Made by a program: the position numbers and the translations under genes. Source: Apostichopus parvimensis (taxonomy: Eukaryota > Echinodermata > Holothuroidea > Aspidochirotida > Stichopodidae). Taken from it: a stretch of 33,051 bases of DNA. Shown piece after piece: positions 1 through 10,500 of the stretch. Within the stretch, counting starts at the first letter, position 1; every line of letters starts with the position of its first letter. The notes beneath the pieces are model-generated. The model searched no databases. It worked only from the letters and a program-made list of their open reading frames with translations, and was not told where the DNA came from. The stretch is from the NCBI GenBank assembly GCA_000934455.1, contig KN894441.1:4930-37980 (forward strand), in the 5' to 3' direction.

Positions 1-2812
1 TTTACCAGCAAATGATGAAAAACTTGAAATTTAACTTCATAAGTTAATAATTTATTATATATGAGATGTAACAAATTACTGGAACTACTTGAGTCATCCA
101 TTATGTTCCTGTCCTGTCCTGAGATATTCACTAATTGTCTTCTAACAAGTCACCACTCAATGGTTTTACTTGAATATCCTCTCAAGAAGGTACAGTACAG
201 TATGTATGTGCAAACTGTAACTGTCAGCTGAGTCACTTGAAAGGTTACCGAAAAAAAAAATATCACGAGAGAGGTCTTTTGGCTAAGGTGACTATATTTT
301 CTCTATGGAATCCGGGGACATCATACTGATGTTGATCCCTCCCCCTCCCCCCCCCCCATTGGTGGACATCAAGGATAATTACCTACACTGTGAGTCTGAA
401 GGGAACAGTAGGATCTTTATGGTCTCTGTGTTTTGGTATGTCTGTCGCTTTCAAGGACGTAGGTCAATGCCCAACTTTAGAACATCTCATCCAGAAAAAA
501 AGGGCTTTTTTAAAGACAAAATATGCAATTCAAGGAAATTGTAAATGGAATCCGGGGGAAGGGGGGGGGCATCCCCATGGAAATTTGGGATGTCTGGTCA
601 TTTTCCCAGGGCTGTTTGTTTCCTATTCTGACCTGTAAAAGGTTGTAACACACCTTGAGATGTGTGTAACAGCTCACAGTTAATCATAACATTAATTCCT
701 GCATGGGTCAGCAATTACTGTTATTATACTTATTTTATAAACCATCATGTCCCTCTTTCTGTTTCAAGTTGGAAATGTCAGACTCTGGGTCCGATCTTCC
801 CTTGATCCTGGTCTATGGAGGGGTCCAAATCAGGTTGTCTGACCCCCAAATTACACTACAAATTGGACCCAGGGCCTGGGACACTACGCTTTTCCTCATG
901 CAGAAACAGGGCTTTAAATTCATAGTGGAAGATTCTTAAACTAATAAACTTGTATGATTAAACATTTAGACATAGTTATACTGTAGGTGATCTAGACTGG
1001 GTTTCGTTGGCTTGGCCTATTTTCAGTCGGCCTGGTAATTTGAGGCAAGGAAGGATACCATTGTAATATGATATGATATATGTTTTGGTGTGGTCTAATT
1101 AAGTAGAACAAACTTAATTATATTAAAAACTTTACAACAACATATCAGAACAAGATAGAGATGTCTGCAGTTCAAAGTTTTTTTTTTCTTTTTCGGTTTG
1201 ATTAAAGTTGTTAGCCAACTACTTTGAATTATAATTACTAAATACAGTATACACACCTTTTCAAACAATGGTACACAATGTATCACATCCCCTGGTTATC
1301 TTCAAATTTAATAGGCAGTGCTACATGAGTGTCAACAATATCTTGATCAGGGTAACAACAAGTACTTTGTATCCAAGATAATAATCAAAGTTAACTTTAT
1401 ACAACTGTTTGTTTTCTAATATCAAAGTTTTATATCATTTGCTCACAACACACTATGAACATGTAATTAGGATTGAGGACCTACTTAATTCTCACAGTGA
1501 AAAATGCAGTAACGAAACACAACTTACATTGAAACTGAATGTACCTTCTACATCAATCAGACATCAATGAAAATTGCATATAGAGAATACTCTCAAATTG
1601 ATTTCTTGAGCAATATTACAGTAGCCGATCAGGCCACCACTACCCACCGATTGTGTTGTTACAATTCATTGTGCTAAGGACATCTTTTAGTTACATTGAA
1701 TTATGCGATGTCATCCTGCCAACCCTAAACAACATCTCATTCAAGATGATAAGTATGTTCTCGTTTCCATGATAATAAACAAAATTAGCTTGCAGACTGG
1801 ATGTTTTGTTTGGTGTATTAATTGCAATCGATCACAAGAAGGGTTTTTTTGCACTTTGAGCATGCAATGATCATGTATATATTGCTGTACCTGTGATACT
1901 CGATAGCCACATAAGCTAACCAACAGGACTGTTAAACAAAATGAACATGATGACGCCTCCCAATGTTACTTGTCTGCCCACCGCTCCCTACAACTTAATC
2001 ACATATTAGCAAGCTACTTTAGGTATAGTCAGGCTCGGTATAAACATTTTGGAAATTACTCTGACACGGAAATTCACAAGATGTTATCTCATCGAAACTA
2101 CGAACCTGTCCATCAATCACCCTTTGATCTACATGTACTGTTCTTTATAATCTGGTTTTGTAGAGCAAAGCAGTTATTCAGAAAAGACCAAATGTTTATA
2201 GAAAAATTGCAAAGCTACTTTTAAAGTTATTTTGTAGAAAATCTTAATTATTATTAGTATCTTCAGCATTTAATATAAGAAAAGAAAAATTTTCTATCAC
2301 CTTGTGAAAGATCCTGCTATATAGTGCAAAATATATGTATAATTGTGCCTTGTAGTAAAGGTTGATATATGCAGTAATTAGTAGATAAGTGCCAAAGATA
2401 TTAATAATAATATAAGTTCATGGAATTTTTTATCCTTGGAATCCATATCTAGAATTATACTTTAAGTTACAGAATCAACAATTACTTTTAATCCGATAGA
2501 TTAGAAAACATAAATAAACCTGCGCTAATAGCATACCAAAATCTGTCTAACACAAACAGAAGCTCTTATAATTACACCGTTATCTTTCCTTTAGGATTTC
2601 AAAGTTAATTTAAGTCCCCAGTAAGCAAGCAGTTATTTGATACAAGAAGATTGTGAACACATTTGGTTTGAGAATTTGAGATCTTAGAGATCTTGATCGA
2701 AACGTGTGTGTGTGTATTTAGGTGATCAAGGCCATAGTGCCAACAGGCTGTAATCTGTTGCATAAATGTTTCTTTATAATGTCTCCCAAAAAAAAGTTAA
2801 TCAAAGCGACTC
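1..2812. other. No recognisable gene; AT-rich intergenic DNA
   Basis: I found no coding exon I can support here. Three short open frames (305-544, 703-939 and 1970-2224, plus strand) have low-complexity or unfamiliar translations without domain motifs. Simple sequence is present: a C-run near 345-357, a G-run near 556-569 and a short TG repeat near 2703-2716. The phrase ATGGAATCCGGGG occurs twice in direct orientation, near 305 and 546, so a degenerate dispersed repeat may underlie 300-640. Host regulatory sequence cannot be excluded. Confidence 0.5.
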
Positions 2813-3193
2813 ATGGAAGGTTTCCTGGCATTCAAGATTGGTAAAACATTGAAAACCTACAAAAATGTTTGCAATTTCATAGTTTTGGAGTTTTACCACT
2901 ACTTCACACCTTTAAAAACTCAGTCCAAGAAAACCTGTAAAATACGTCGGTTTTCAGGCACATTTAAAATGATTTCAACTCATAATGGTCGATATTTCAA
3001 CATCTCATTGGCTCATTTCTGGCTTTATAGAAAAGGAAAGAATTCCCAAGTGGCTTCAAGGTACTACACAGACCTATCACCAACTACATACTATAAAGCG
3101 GTCAAATCGATGGCATTCCTCCTCGTAAATTTAAAACAACAATGCATAGGAATGGATGTTGTGCAAGAAAAGAAAGGCGATCTTCTGTGTTAA
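2813..3193 (+). CDS. Unidentified 126-codon open frame, probably fortuitous
   Basis: This is the longest open frame in the left third. It runs from ATG at 2813 to TAA at 3191-3193. The product would be basic, with no signal peptide, no obvious transmembrane segment and no motif I recognise. The composition (many Lys, Phe, Tyr) is what AT-rich non-coding DNA produces. There is no convincing adjacent exon in the same phase. I list it because 126 codons is long for this base composition. A genic origin would need transcript or homology support. Confidence 0.12.
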   Translation: MEGFLAFKIGKTLKTYKNVCNFIVLEFYHYFTPLKTQSKKTCKIRRFSGTFKMISTHNGRYFNISLAHFWLYRKGKNSQVASRYYTDLSPTTYYKAVKSMAFLLVNLKQQCIGMDVVQEKKGDLLC

Positions 3194-3896
3194 CAATGGT
3201 TAAAATATACAGCTCAAATCTATTGAAAGGAGTTCTGATGTTGTAACCGAAGTTACAAGTTTCCAGTGTCGGATTGGCACCTATCCCTTTAACCATGTCC
3301 TCTGTCCCCCTTGTTACCCACTTCTGATCACTCCAGTATCACCCATTTTAACCTGCAGAGCATTCTTTAGTTAGACACTAAAATAATGGAGGAATTATTA
3401 ACAACTGAAAGGTTACAATTCACTTTACACTCATTATCATTTACACAAAACTCCTTCAAAATGTTATAAGGACCTACTAAGATCTATTATGTACTGTACA
3501 GTATAACTTGCAGATTCTTTACATCCATTTAGCCCTGTGCATATCATAAATCACTATGTATAACTTGCAGATTCTTTACTCTGAGACTGCATCTTACCTT
3601 TCATTAATTGACTCCTCTCCTCGTTTAGCCCTCTGTATATCATAAATCACATCATTAATAACCATCACGGCATGCACAATACCAGTATAATATTCAATGA
3701 TTTTTCTATTCCACATTGCTATTAGCATGAAAATTGAACAAATATCCTCCTCCTCCCCTTCCTACCCCTTGCTGCCTCCCTATGTTTTCTTCTTTCATGA
3801 TTTGCGAACGGATTAACGACATAATCGATCACTAACTATTTTTGACATATTTATGAGTACTTTTTCGAGTCATGACGGTTCGCTGTACAAACTTAC

Positions 3897-4266
3897 CATA
3901 AAAATATTTTCATGTCAACAGGTAACAAATTTTCATTCCCCAAATTGGTATATGTAATCCTCTCCACCACTACATCCCCCTCCAACCCATTAGCAGAACA
4001 AACTGTTTGGTGATTTCCTATGCACCCAATATACAGATTCATATGAAACATTACAGAGACCCCAAATTGTAACAAACAAGACATGAAATGTTATTACAGC
4101 AACAACAATAAAGTATTGTCTTGATACTGTAATAATGCACTGACATATGTACTAACCATACAGACGATATTTCAATTGTTTCTTAACATTAAGAGAAAAC
4201 TTTGGAAGACTTACCCAACTTTGCGGCAAATAATGTGACTGCTGTAATAACAAGGTAAAGCTTCAT
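3897..4266 (-). CDS. Possible secreted protein: signal-peptide exon plus in-phase second exon (partial)
   Basis: On the minus strand an ATG at 4266 opens a 17-codon exon (4266-4215) reading MKLYLVITAVTLFAAKL. This is a short basic start followed by a hydrophobic core, as in a secretory signal peptide, and it ends at a strong donor (G|GTAAGT, split codon). A candidate acceptor (TAG|GAAATC) at 4018 opens an exon 4017-3897 that continues in the required phase for 39 codons without a stop and ends at another GTAAGT donor. The intron would be 197 bp. The second exon begins NHQTVCSANGLEGDVVVE and matches no family I know. A further 33-nt exon at 3630-3598 would keep the frame and add Lys-Arg, but it relies on a CAGAG acceptor; the more usual CAG two bases earlier would create TGA. 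Signals and phase agree, but no homology is recognised, so this is a prediction only. The 3' end was not found. Confidence 0.35.
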
Positions 4267-4812
4267 TTCGGATGCTGTGTTAATGAAGGTCAGAGGAACT
4301 GTCCCATGAATATCATGAGAAAATTGTATGAAAAGACAGAACGAGAAAAATATTAGTGGTAAATAATTTATAGAATTTTAAAACTTGTCATATTTATGTC
4401 CAGTTTCAAGTTTTAACTCTTTTTTCCTGTTTTATTCCTACAAGTTCCACTGAGAGAAGTAATTTATACAGAGAGCTGGCATTATACTATGCTCAAACCC
4501 CATTAAGGTTGTGATGCCAATTTTACTGTGAGTCGGTGCCCAAGTTAAAATCTTAAACTGACAAAGTCCAATTCCACAGAATGGTTATGAAAACCTTTTT
4601 TGGGGTTTTACAACAGTTGGATGAACTTTGTTTGCTTGTGATAAATACAGCATCTGTAAGTTTACGTAAATCACGATGATGATCTTCTGATACAATCTTA
4701 ACAAGGGTGTGCTCCCTTCAAATCAAACAGAACAGTCAACTAAAAAGACCAAGCTAGTATCCACAAATAGTATGGGGAAAACATGTACACACACCATAGT
4801 AAGATTCCTAGA

Positions 4813-4887
4813 TTAAGAGGAGAACCCTCTATTTTCTAGATTATGGATTATCCAGATCATATATACAATAATTAATTATTGTATAAT
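4813..4887 (+). repeat. Left 75-bp inverted repeat (TTAA end)
   Basis: It begins TTAAGAGGAGAACCCTC and its last third contains the 18-bp perfect palindrome ACAATAATTAATTATTGT, which is imperfect in the partner copy. It pairs with 6987-7061 with three mismatches. Confidence 0.8.
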
Positions 4888-6986
4888 CCAGAATATTAAC
4901 TATCACTAATCAAGGGTTCATATGCAAGGTCTATAACTTTGGTTGAAATTTTTCACAGAGAATAGAGCAGCTCGACACACGAAAAATGAAATGGTAAAGC
5001 ACATTCTTAAATCAAATTATACAACACAGTTACAAGGATCAACAAAATAGATAACTGCAATATATAGGCAAATGGAATATTTCATAGCCAAAAGTCTCTC
5101 TCAATTTTTGGTTACCAATGATTGTTTTATATAAGCTACCCTGCAATGCAATAATACATTTTAATATGTACTAAAGAAAAGAAACTGGTCTTACTCACCC
5201 TTACTGGCTGTTTGATTCCTGTAATTTCTTGCATTCCATTCAAGTTCTTGTAAAATATTCTTATAAATCCTGTTTTTATGTCACACTTGCTCTCTTAATT
5301 ACATTAATCACCACCTATCAGATTTCTGGTGAAAACTAGCATACCATCAAGTCAAAACATCCGATTTAACATTTGTTAAATAAAGTATAAACATTTATTG
5401 TGAACTACCAAACCTGACTAGCTTTGCTGTCGAGAAAAGTTGGGTGTTCCTTTCTGCATGAGTGGAGTGTGGTTCTCATAGAATTCAATTCCTTGAAAAA
5501 GGAAAATGGGTATACCATTCCATAGACTAAAGAAGTGTTTACTGAAAGGATTAACGGCTACAGTTGATCATAAGAATGGGATTTGCTGAGTGGAGATGAC
5601 CCATTGAAAATCATCGGGCGTGACGCTTGTCTTAGACACTTCTTTGGAAGAAGCCTTCTTGACCTATGAATTGTATTGATTTTGTTGTACGGCATACTAT
5701 TTGTGGTTTAACATACACTGTCTACACGGAGTGAGTCATATTGTAAAGCATACATACCTGAATAATTCACACATATTTTGAAAGGGACTACAACTAAACT
5801 GACACACTAAATCGGTAACTCCTATCGGTAAGTAAGGTCGCAAGATATATAGCCACAAATTTCTACAACACTTTTTGACAAGTTTGGAATATCTCTTTGC
5901 ATGGTATGCATAATTTTAAAGGAGAATTTGTGGATTCATATTTGTGGTGATTGAAACTATGCAGTTTTCTAATTATCTTCTTTGATTGGTACCACCAGCA
6001 AAGCTTTGACTTCACTGCATAGTACCTTTTAACCCAAACAAAAAGTACAATGAATAAAGGACTTTCAAAGAAATTCTACTCTACGTGATGTCACAATGGG
6101 TCGTCAAACTACTGTACGTCAAAGTGCGGTCTCTTGTTGGAAGGACTCGATAAAGGAAACAACCTGGTTGGCAATTCAACCAATCTTAGACATTTTCATG
6201 ACTTTGTGTGCTTCTGTCAATATAAAATAAAATGGTAATGACGCACGTTTCCAGGAAAAACTCTTGTGTACTTGTTACTTGTTAGGTCAATGAGGGCATT
6301 CTGATTGGTGAAATATTGTGTAATGTGATCAAGGAATTTTAGAAGTACAGTGTGGTGTTTAATGATCAAAGACTGTAGGGTAAATATTGGAGTATAGAAC
6401 CACACCTGCTCTCTTTGAAAAAGAAAAGTAGTTTTTCATATTATTCAAGCTCTAACTGCTTTTTCACAGCTGTATTTGTACTATTCAACATCAGCAGGGG
6501 GCTGAAGGGAGTAACTTATCCAGTATTGCATTGCAAATTACTATGTGAAATGATCAAGTCGCTATGCAAAGGCAAGAATGTATAGTTTTGTTTCATTTTA
6601 CACAGGAACCAAACTGTTTTATTAGAGACCATATTCAGAGACATTAAAACTGATAAACAAAAACTGAACACTGAATTATTCCCTGCGCAAGTGGTAGGTT
6701 TCTTTCTTTGGAAAATCTATGTTCATAATTGTTTTCATGTTTTGAAATCGAAGTGATGTGTGTGAGAAGGGACCAAAATTTGCATGTTTCTTAGTTTGTA
6801 ACTTCCAATGGAATTATTAAATTGTGACTTCAAAGGGGGAAAAAGGAGAATATTTAAAAAAATTCTTAAGTTACTGTTTAATTTGAAGTAAACAGAAAAA
6901 AATAAAGAGAAAATCAATGAAAATCTCTTATGCTTTTATTCTTTATTCACAAATTATTTACAAGCTATACACATCTTTTACAGTGA

Positions 6987-7061
6987 ATTATACAATAATG
7001 AATTATTGGATATATGACCTGGATAATCCATAATCTAGAAAATAGAGGGTTCTCCTCTTAA
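6987..7061 (-). repeat. Right 75-bp inverted repeat (TTAA end)
   Basis: This is the reverse complement of 4813-4887 apart from three substitutions, all in its inner half. The outer 43 bp are identical in both copies, which is expected if the outer part is the transposase-recognised terminus or if insertion is recent. Confidence 0.8.
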
Positions 7062-7823
7062 AGAAAACAGATACAAACTTAAAATGTCAACAAACCAGAA
7101 ATCTACAAAGTTCAAATCAAGATTTGTTTAAAACGATGGGATGGTGCGTACCAACCTGATCAAGCCCCCTTGGAACTAAATGAGTGTTAAAGGTGCCCAG
7201 TAAACAAACAGATTGAATTCTTGTCTGGTGCAAGTTGTGCCACTCTCTGCTATCGCTATGCTAATTTACTGGCACTGGGATTGGTAGTTTAAGTGAATGA
7301 TTAAAGATATTTATTCTCAAAGTCTAAACTTAAAAGATTACAAACTCAATCAGGGTTTCAATAATTAGTTTAATAGTAAAGAGATTGCAAACACATGTAC
7401 TACTGTGGACTAGTAAAGCATCAAATTCTATCAACAAAGCTGGAGTTGAATGGTTTGACCAGGGAGTTGTTATTCCATAACAACTCCCTTTCTATAAACC
7501 CAGCAATACTGAAGTGCACCACCTATCGGGTAATATGGCCCGTAATATTTCAGTTATTTAGAGTTATTTAGAGAATTTTAGAGAAATTTAGAGACAGTTA
7601 TTTAGATAATTTTCCAGTGCCTGCAAATAAACAGTCACCTGATCGAGTCACTGGCAGAGATTGACATTTAAATTTTCGAACAAACTTGCTTTTGTCTTGA
7701 ACCAAACTGCTCAGAGAGGAGAAGGAGGTATGTCGCTTATTAATGAAGAGAAAACAAATGTGCATTCTTGAAGGTGTGTTCTATTACAGTGCAGAACAGA
7801 GAGTATGTCATCACCCCCTAAAC
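7062..7823. other. No gene recognised
   Basis: This is AT-rich intergenic DNA. The stretch near 7555-7610 has imperfect reiterations of TTATTTAGAGA-like sequence (GAGTTATTTAGAG, GAGAAATTTAGAG), a small degenerate local repeat. No open frame of note was seen. Confidence 0.5.
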
Positions 7824-7930
7824 CAGGGGTTTCCCTAACTTTATCCCCCCACGAACCCCCTGTGGATGTCAGAGTTGTCCACGAACCCCCAACTTTTCAA
7901 GACACGATCTGAGTCATTATTATACTATAA
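7824..7930 (+). mobile_element. hAT-type terminus (MITE fragment)
   Basis: The sequence starting CAGGGGTTTCCCTAACTTTA, followed by CACGAACCCC motifs, resembles the terminal inverted repeat of hAT elements of the Charlie type and their MITEs (CAGGGGTTCCCAAACTTT). The opposite terminus and an 8-bp target duplication were not found nearby, so this is a solo or truncated end. The remaining 7931-8314 holds nothing I can identify. Confidence 0.45.
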
Positions 7931-8324
7931 TACGCATAACAGAGCTTCATGAAAGATCAAGTACAATTCAGGAACACCAGATGGACCGAAGGTCAACCAG
8001 GGGGGAAAATAAGCCAGCCAGCCCTAGGAGCTGAGCAGTACACCTAACTGGCCCAATGGGGCCCATAGATCTCCGAAACAAACGGTCTGGGCGTTTTTTT
8101 TGTTTTAACTTCTTTCTTAACCGATCAATATATTGTACGTTGATTACAAAGTGCAATTACTTGAAATAATTCAGCTTGCACAAATTCTTTTGCAACTTTG
8201 TAACATCCATAATAACTTGCAAACTGTTCCTAGCACATGTTGTCATGTAGTTGAAACTTTTAGTCTTGAATGTAAAAAACTAATAGCAGCTCCCTGGTAT
8301 AAATACTGTATTTAGGGGAACATG

Positions 8325-8725
8325 GGGTAAAAGGGACCCCCGGGGTATAACCGAACCCCCTCACTAATTCGAAAACGCAATACCCCCATCTAGTTTTGAC
8401 TCGATATATTGCGCAAGAGCCTTACAATGTGACTATTGTAAAACACGAAGGAGGTTTACCGCAAGCAAAATTCCAGCTATCCTATCTTCAAATATCCTGT
8501 GCATGCTGGTCTAATGCGAGTATGTGAGGTTTTCATTATTTTACAGAAGCTATGCACGTTTATATAAAACTAATTGACTTTATATTGGTAAACAGAGAAG
8601 TAACTCACAATATTAGTTATGTTTGATGTCTACTTAGAATAACAGGCTGCAACCTATAGTGAAAGTAGCAACAGTAATGCATACAGGGTGAAACGGAACC
8701 CTTGAATTGGGTCCAAACGGACCCC
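8325..8725 (+). repeat. Left subterminal motif array (four copies)
   Basis: Copies of a 16-17 bp motif lie at 8325-8340 (GGGTAAAAGGGACCCC), 8343-8359 (GGGTATAACCGAACCCC), 8686-8701 (GGGTGAAACGGAACCC) and 8709-8725 (GGGTCCAAACGGACCCC). The GGGT and ACCC flanks are partly palindromic. Such arrays near transposon ends are often transposase-binding sites; here that role is inferred. Confidence 0.65.
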
Positions 8726-9720
8726 AGGTTCCATCCAGCAGTCATCATCGTTCATTGTGGAACTAATCATATTATTATGCATAACACCAGCGAGACCATC
8801 AATCTTCTTTCAGAACTTGACTCTAACATTAAAACCCTTGTTCGTGGAGTGAAAGTGGCTTTTTCGGGTCTGACTGCCAACAGAAACTGTTTCCACACTG
8901 ATGTTCAGATATGCCACATTAATGACAAAATTAAGCAATTTTGTAAGGAACTGTATTTGATCCTCATGTATCTGATCATATGATTATTATTATGCAAAGA
9001 TCGCTGTTATGAAAAAACCAGTCATATGTTATCGTAGGACACAAGATATTGACTTGGTTCAGTTTAGATCTGATATTAATGACAGCCCAATTTGCAGGGT
9101 TGATCAAAAGGGTCCACTCCCTGAACTTGTGTCTACTTATGACTCATTGAGTATTATTCTCGATAAACATGCCCCTGTTATTAGGAAGGTCGTCAAACCT
9201 GACAAGAAAACTGAACCATGGTTAAGTCTGGATATTGTCCAAGCTAAAAAAGTTAGGAGACAGCATGAGTGTCAGTGGCGCAAAACCAGTTTATCTGTCC
9301 ATAGAGAACTTTATAAGGATCATTGTAAAGTTGTGCGGAACAAAATTCATATTGCAAGGAGATATTATTATGCTACTATTATTGCTGATAAATCATCTCC
9401 TAAAGATCTTTTCAAGACTGTTGATTATCTTTCAAATAAAAAAGTGCACATCTTGAACAGACCATGTCACTTGCAAATCATGTTACTAATCTCTGTCGTT
9501 CTGCTAATTGGCAACTGAGGAAAATCAGTCTGATGAGGAATTACCTTGATAACAAGACTTGCGAGATACTGGTCCATGTCATTTGTGACATCAAAGCTTG
9601 ACTTTCTAAATTCACTTTTATTCGGCCTTCCTGATTGGACCATCCAGAAACTTCAAAAGATCCAAAACACCGCTACCCGTATTGTGAAAAGGAAGGGAAG
9701 AAAATGCCGAACCACTCCAC
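8726..9720 (+). pseudogene. CR1/L2-like LINE remnant with internal deletions
   Basis: Three pieces appear in the order expected of a CR1/L2-type non-LTR retrotransposon. (1) 8726-8960 encodes an SGNH-hydrolase (esterase-like) segment with VIIVHCGTNHI and VKVAFSGLTANR, typical of the ORF1 esterase of these LINEs. (2) 9009-9450 encodes the linker between endonuclease and reverse transcriptase (QDIDLVQFRSDINDSPI, LDKHAPV, PWLSLDIVQAKK). (3) 9573-9710 encodes the end of the reverse transcriptase (SKLDFLNSLLFGLPDW, IQKLQKIQNTATRIV). The endonuclease catalytic region and the RT palm are missing, leaving about 1 kb of an element usually over 4 kb. Frames differ between pieces. It cannot be functional. 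The exact subfamily is uncertain. Confidence 0.75.
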
Positions 9721-9749
9721 CCTATACCACTATACCCTTTGAACCCGGA

Positions 9750-10269
9750 CATCTTACGATGTAACGGATCGACAACTTCCGGATCAACAGCCGCCTATTA
9801 GGCCCGAATTTCAGTCCGAAGAAGAGGAAGAGCACGATGACAGGTGCGGAAATTTTGACCAGCAGTCCATATAAAGCCCTTCTGACCCAGGCGTAACAGG
9901 AGAAAACACTCGCGCTGAACGAGAAGGAAGCCAGTACGAGGAAACGAAAAGCAGAGCAAAGTAGACAAGGAGAAAAAGCAAAAGGAAGAAGGGTCCTATT
10001 CCAGTAATGAAAGCGACACTGAAGCTGAAGGGTACCAGACAGGGTGCTGGGAAACATCCACGGTAGCTAAACAACTTTCAGTCAAATTCAGGGATGGTAC
10101 TGTAGCCAATACACAGGACAACACAGAGTGTTTGTTTTGCGGCGAACTCTACAGCCAAATGCAACTTGATGAATGGACACAGTGCACAATGTGCAAAAAG
10201 TGGGCGCATGACAACTGCGGGGGTGTTGACATTGATGACAATGAGTTTGTTTGTGATATTTGTAAATGA
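9750..10269 (+). pseudogene. Pogo-like transposase C-terminal tail with PHD finger (broken)
   Basis: From about 9780 one frame reads PKKRKSTMTGAEILTSSPYK and then LALNEKEASTRKRKAEQS, the basic tail common after the DDE domain of pogo/Tigger/Jerky-type transposases. This frame has an in-frame TAA near 9896. After about 9990 the reading moves to another frame with an acidic Ser-rich stretch (SSNESDTEAEG) and then a zinc-binding module spanning about 10130-10266: CLFC...CTMCKKWAHDNC...FVCDIC, ending at TGA 10267-10269. The Cys4-His-Cys3 spacing fits a PHD finger, a module found at the C terminus of many invertebrate DDE transposases and thought to bind chromatin. The DDE catalytic core is absent. 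At least one stop and one frameshift make it a pseudogene. Confidence 0.65.
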
Positions 10270-10429
10270 ATATGCAGATCAGAAGTGTTGACAGTTATTA
10301 CGCTGCATAACCTGTATTCGCAAGTAACACGCCTTGAACAAAAAGCCTTGAACCATCTGATAATTATGCCAGTTGTAGTAAGAAATTTAGTTGTATTATA
10401 GACGTTATATGGTGTAGTTATTGTAGTAC

Positions 10430-10484
10430 GGGTAAGGCGGACCCCAGGGTTCGTTTTGTCCGAGTCACGGGCAAGACGGAACCC
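10430..10484 (+). repeat. Right subterminal motif array
   Basis: Direct copies lie at 10430-10445 (GGGTAAGGCGGACCCC) and 10469-10484 (GGGCAAGACGGAACCC). Between them, 10447-10461 is the same motif in reverse (GGACAAAACGAACCC on the minus strand). The pattern mirrors the left array, supporting one element between them. Confidence 0.6.
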
Positions 10485-10500
10485 TCACCTCATTTCATAT

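Larger units (their letters stand above)
4813..7061. mobile_element. Presumed non-autonomous DNA transposon with 75-bp terminal inverted repeats
   Basis: The two ends, 4813-4887 and 6987-7061, are inverted copies matching at 72 of 75 positions, and similarity stops sharply inside them. Both outer ends begin with TTAA followed by GAGGAGAACCCTC. TTAA is the target duplicated by piggyBac-type transposases, although this inner terminus is not a classic piggyBac one. The interior of about 2.1 kb contains no open frame longer than about 60 codons and nothing resembling a transposase, so the element would depend on a partner. Alternatives are two independent copies of a small repeat in opposite orientation, or a MITE nested in other DNA. 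Confidence 0.6.
8315..10500 (+). mobile_element. Decayed pogo-like DNA transposon, interrupted by a LINE
   Basis: Repeated GGGT-N5-CGGACCC-like motifs cluster at both ends (8325-8359 and 8686-8725 on the left, 10430-10484 on the right). The right half encodes the tail of a pogo/Tigger/Jerky-type (DDE) transposase ending in a PHD finger. The middle (about 8726-9720) instead encodes LINE protein fragments, so a LINE appears to have replaced or inserted into most of the transposase gene. Outer limits are approximate; no clear terminal inverted repeat or target duplication was established. Confidence 0.5.

Noticed and set aside
703..939. 78-codon open frame followed by AATAAA
   Set aside because: Translation is unfamiliar and the AATAAA 20 bp later is expected often at this base composition.
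1970..2224. 84-codon open frame
   Set aside because: No motif, no exon partner; fits chance in AT-rich DNA.
9722..10074. Two minus-strand open frames of 111 and 87 codons
   Set aside because: They are antisense shadows of the basic/acidic pogo-like tail; Ser/Phe/Leu-rich translations arise from its AAG/GAA-rich coding strand.
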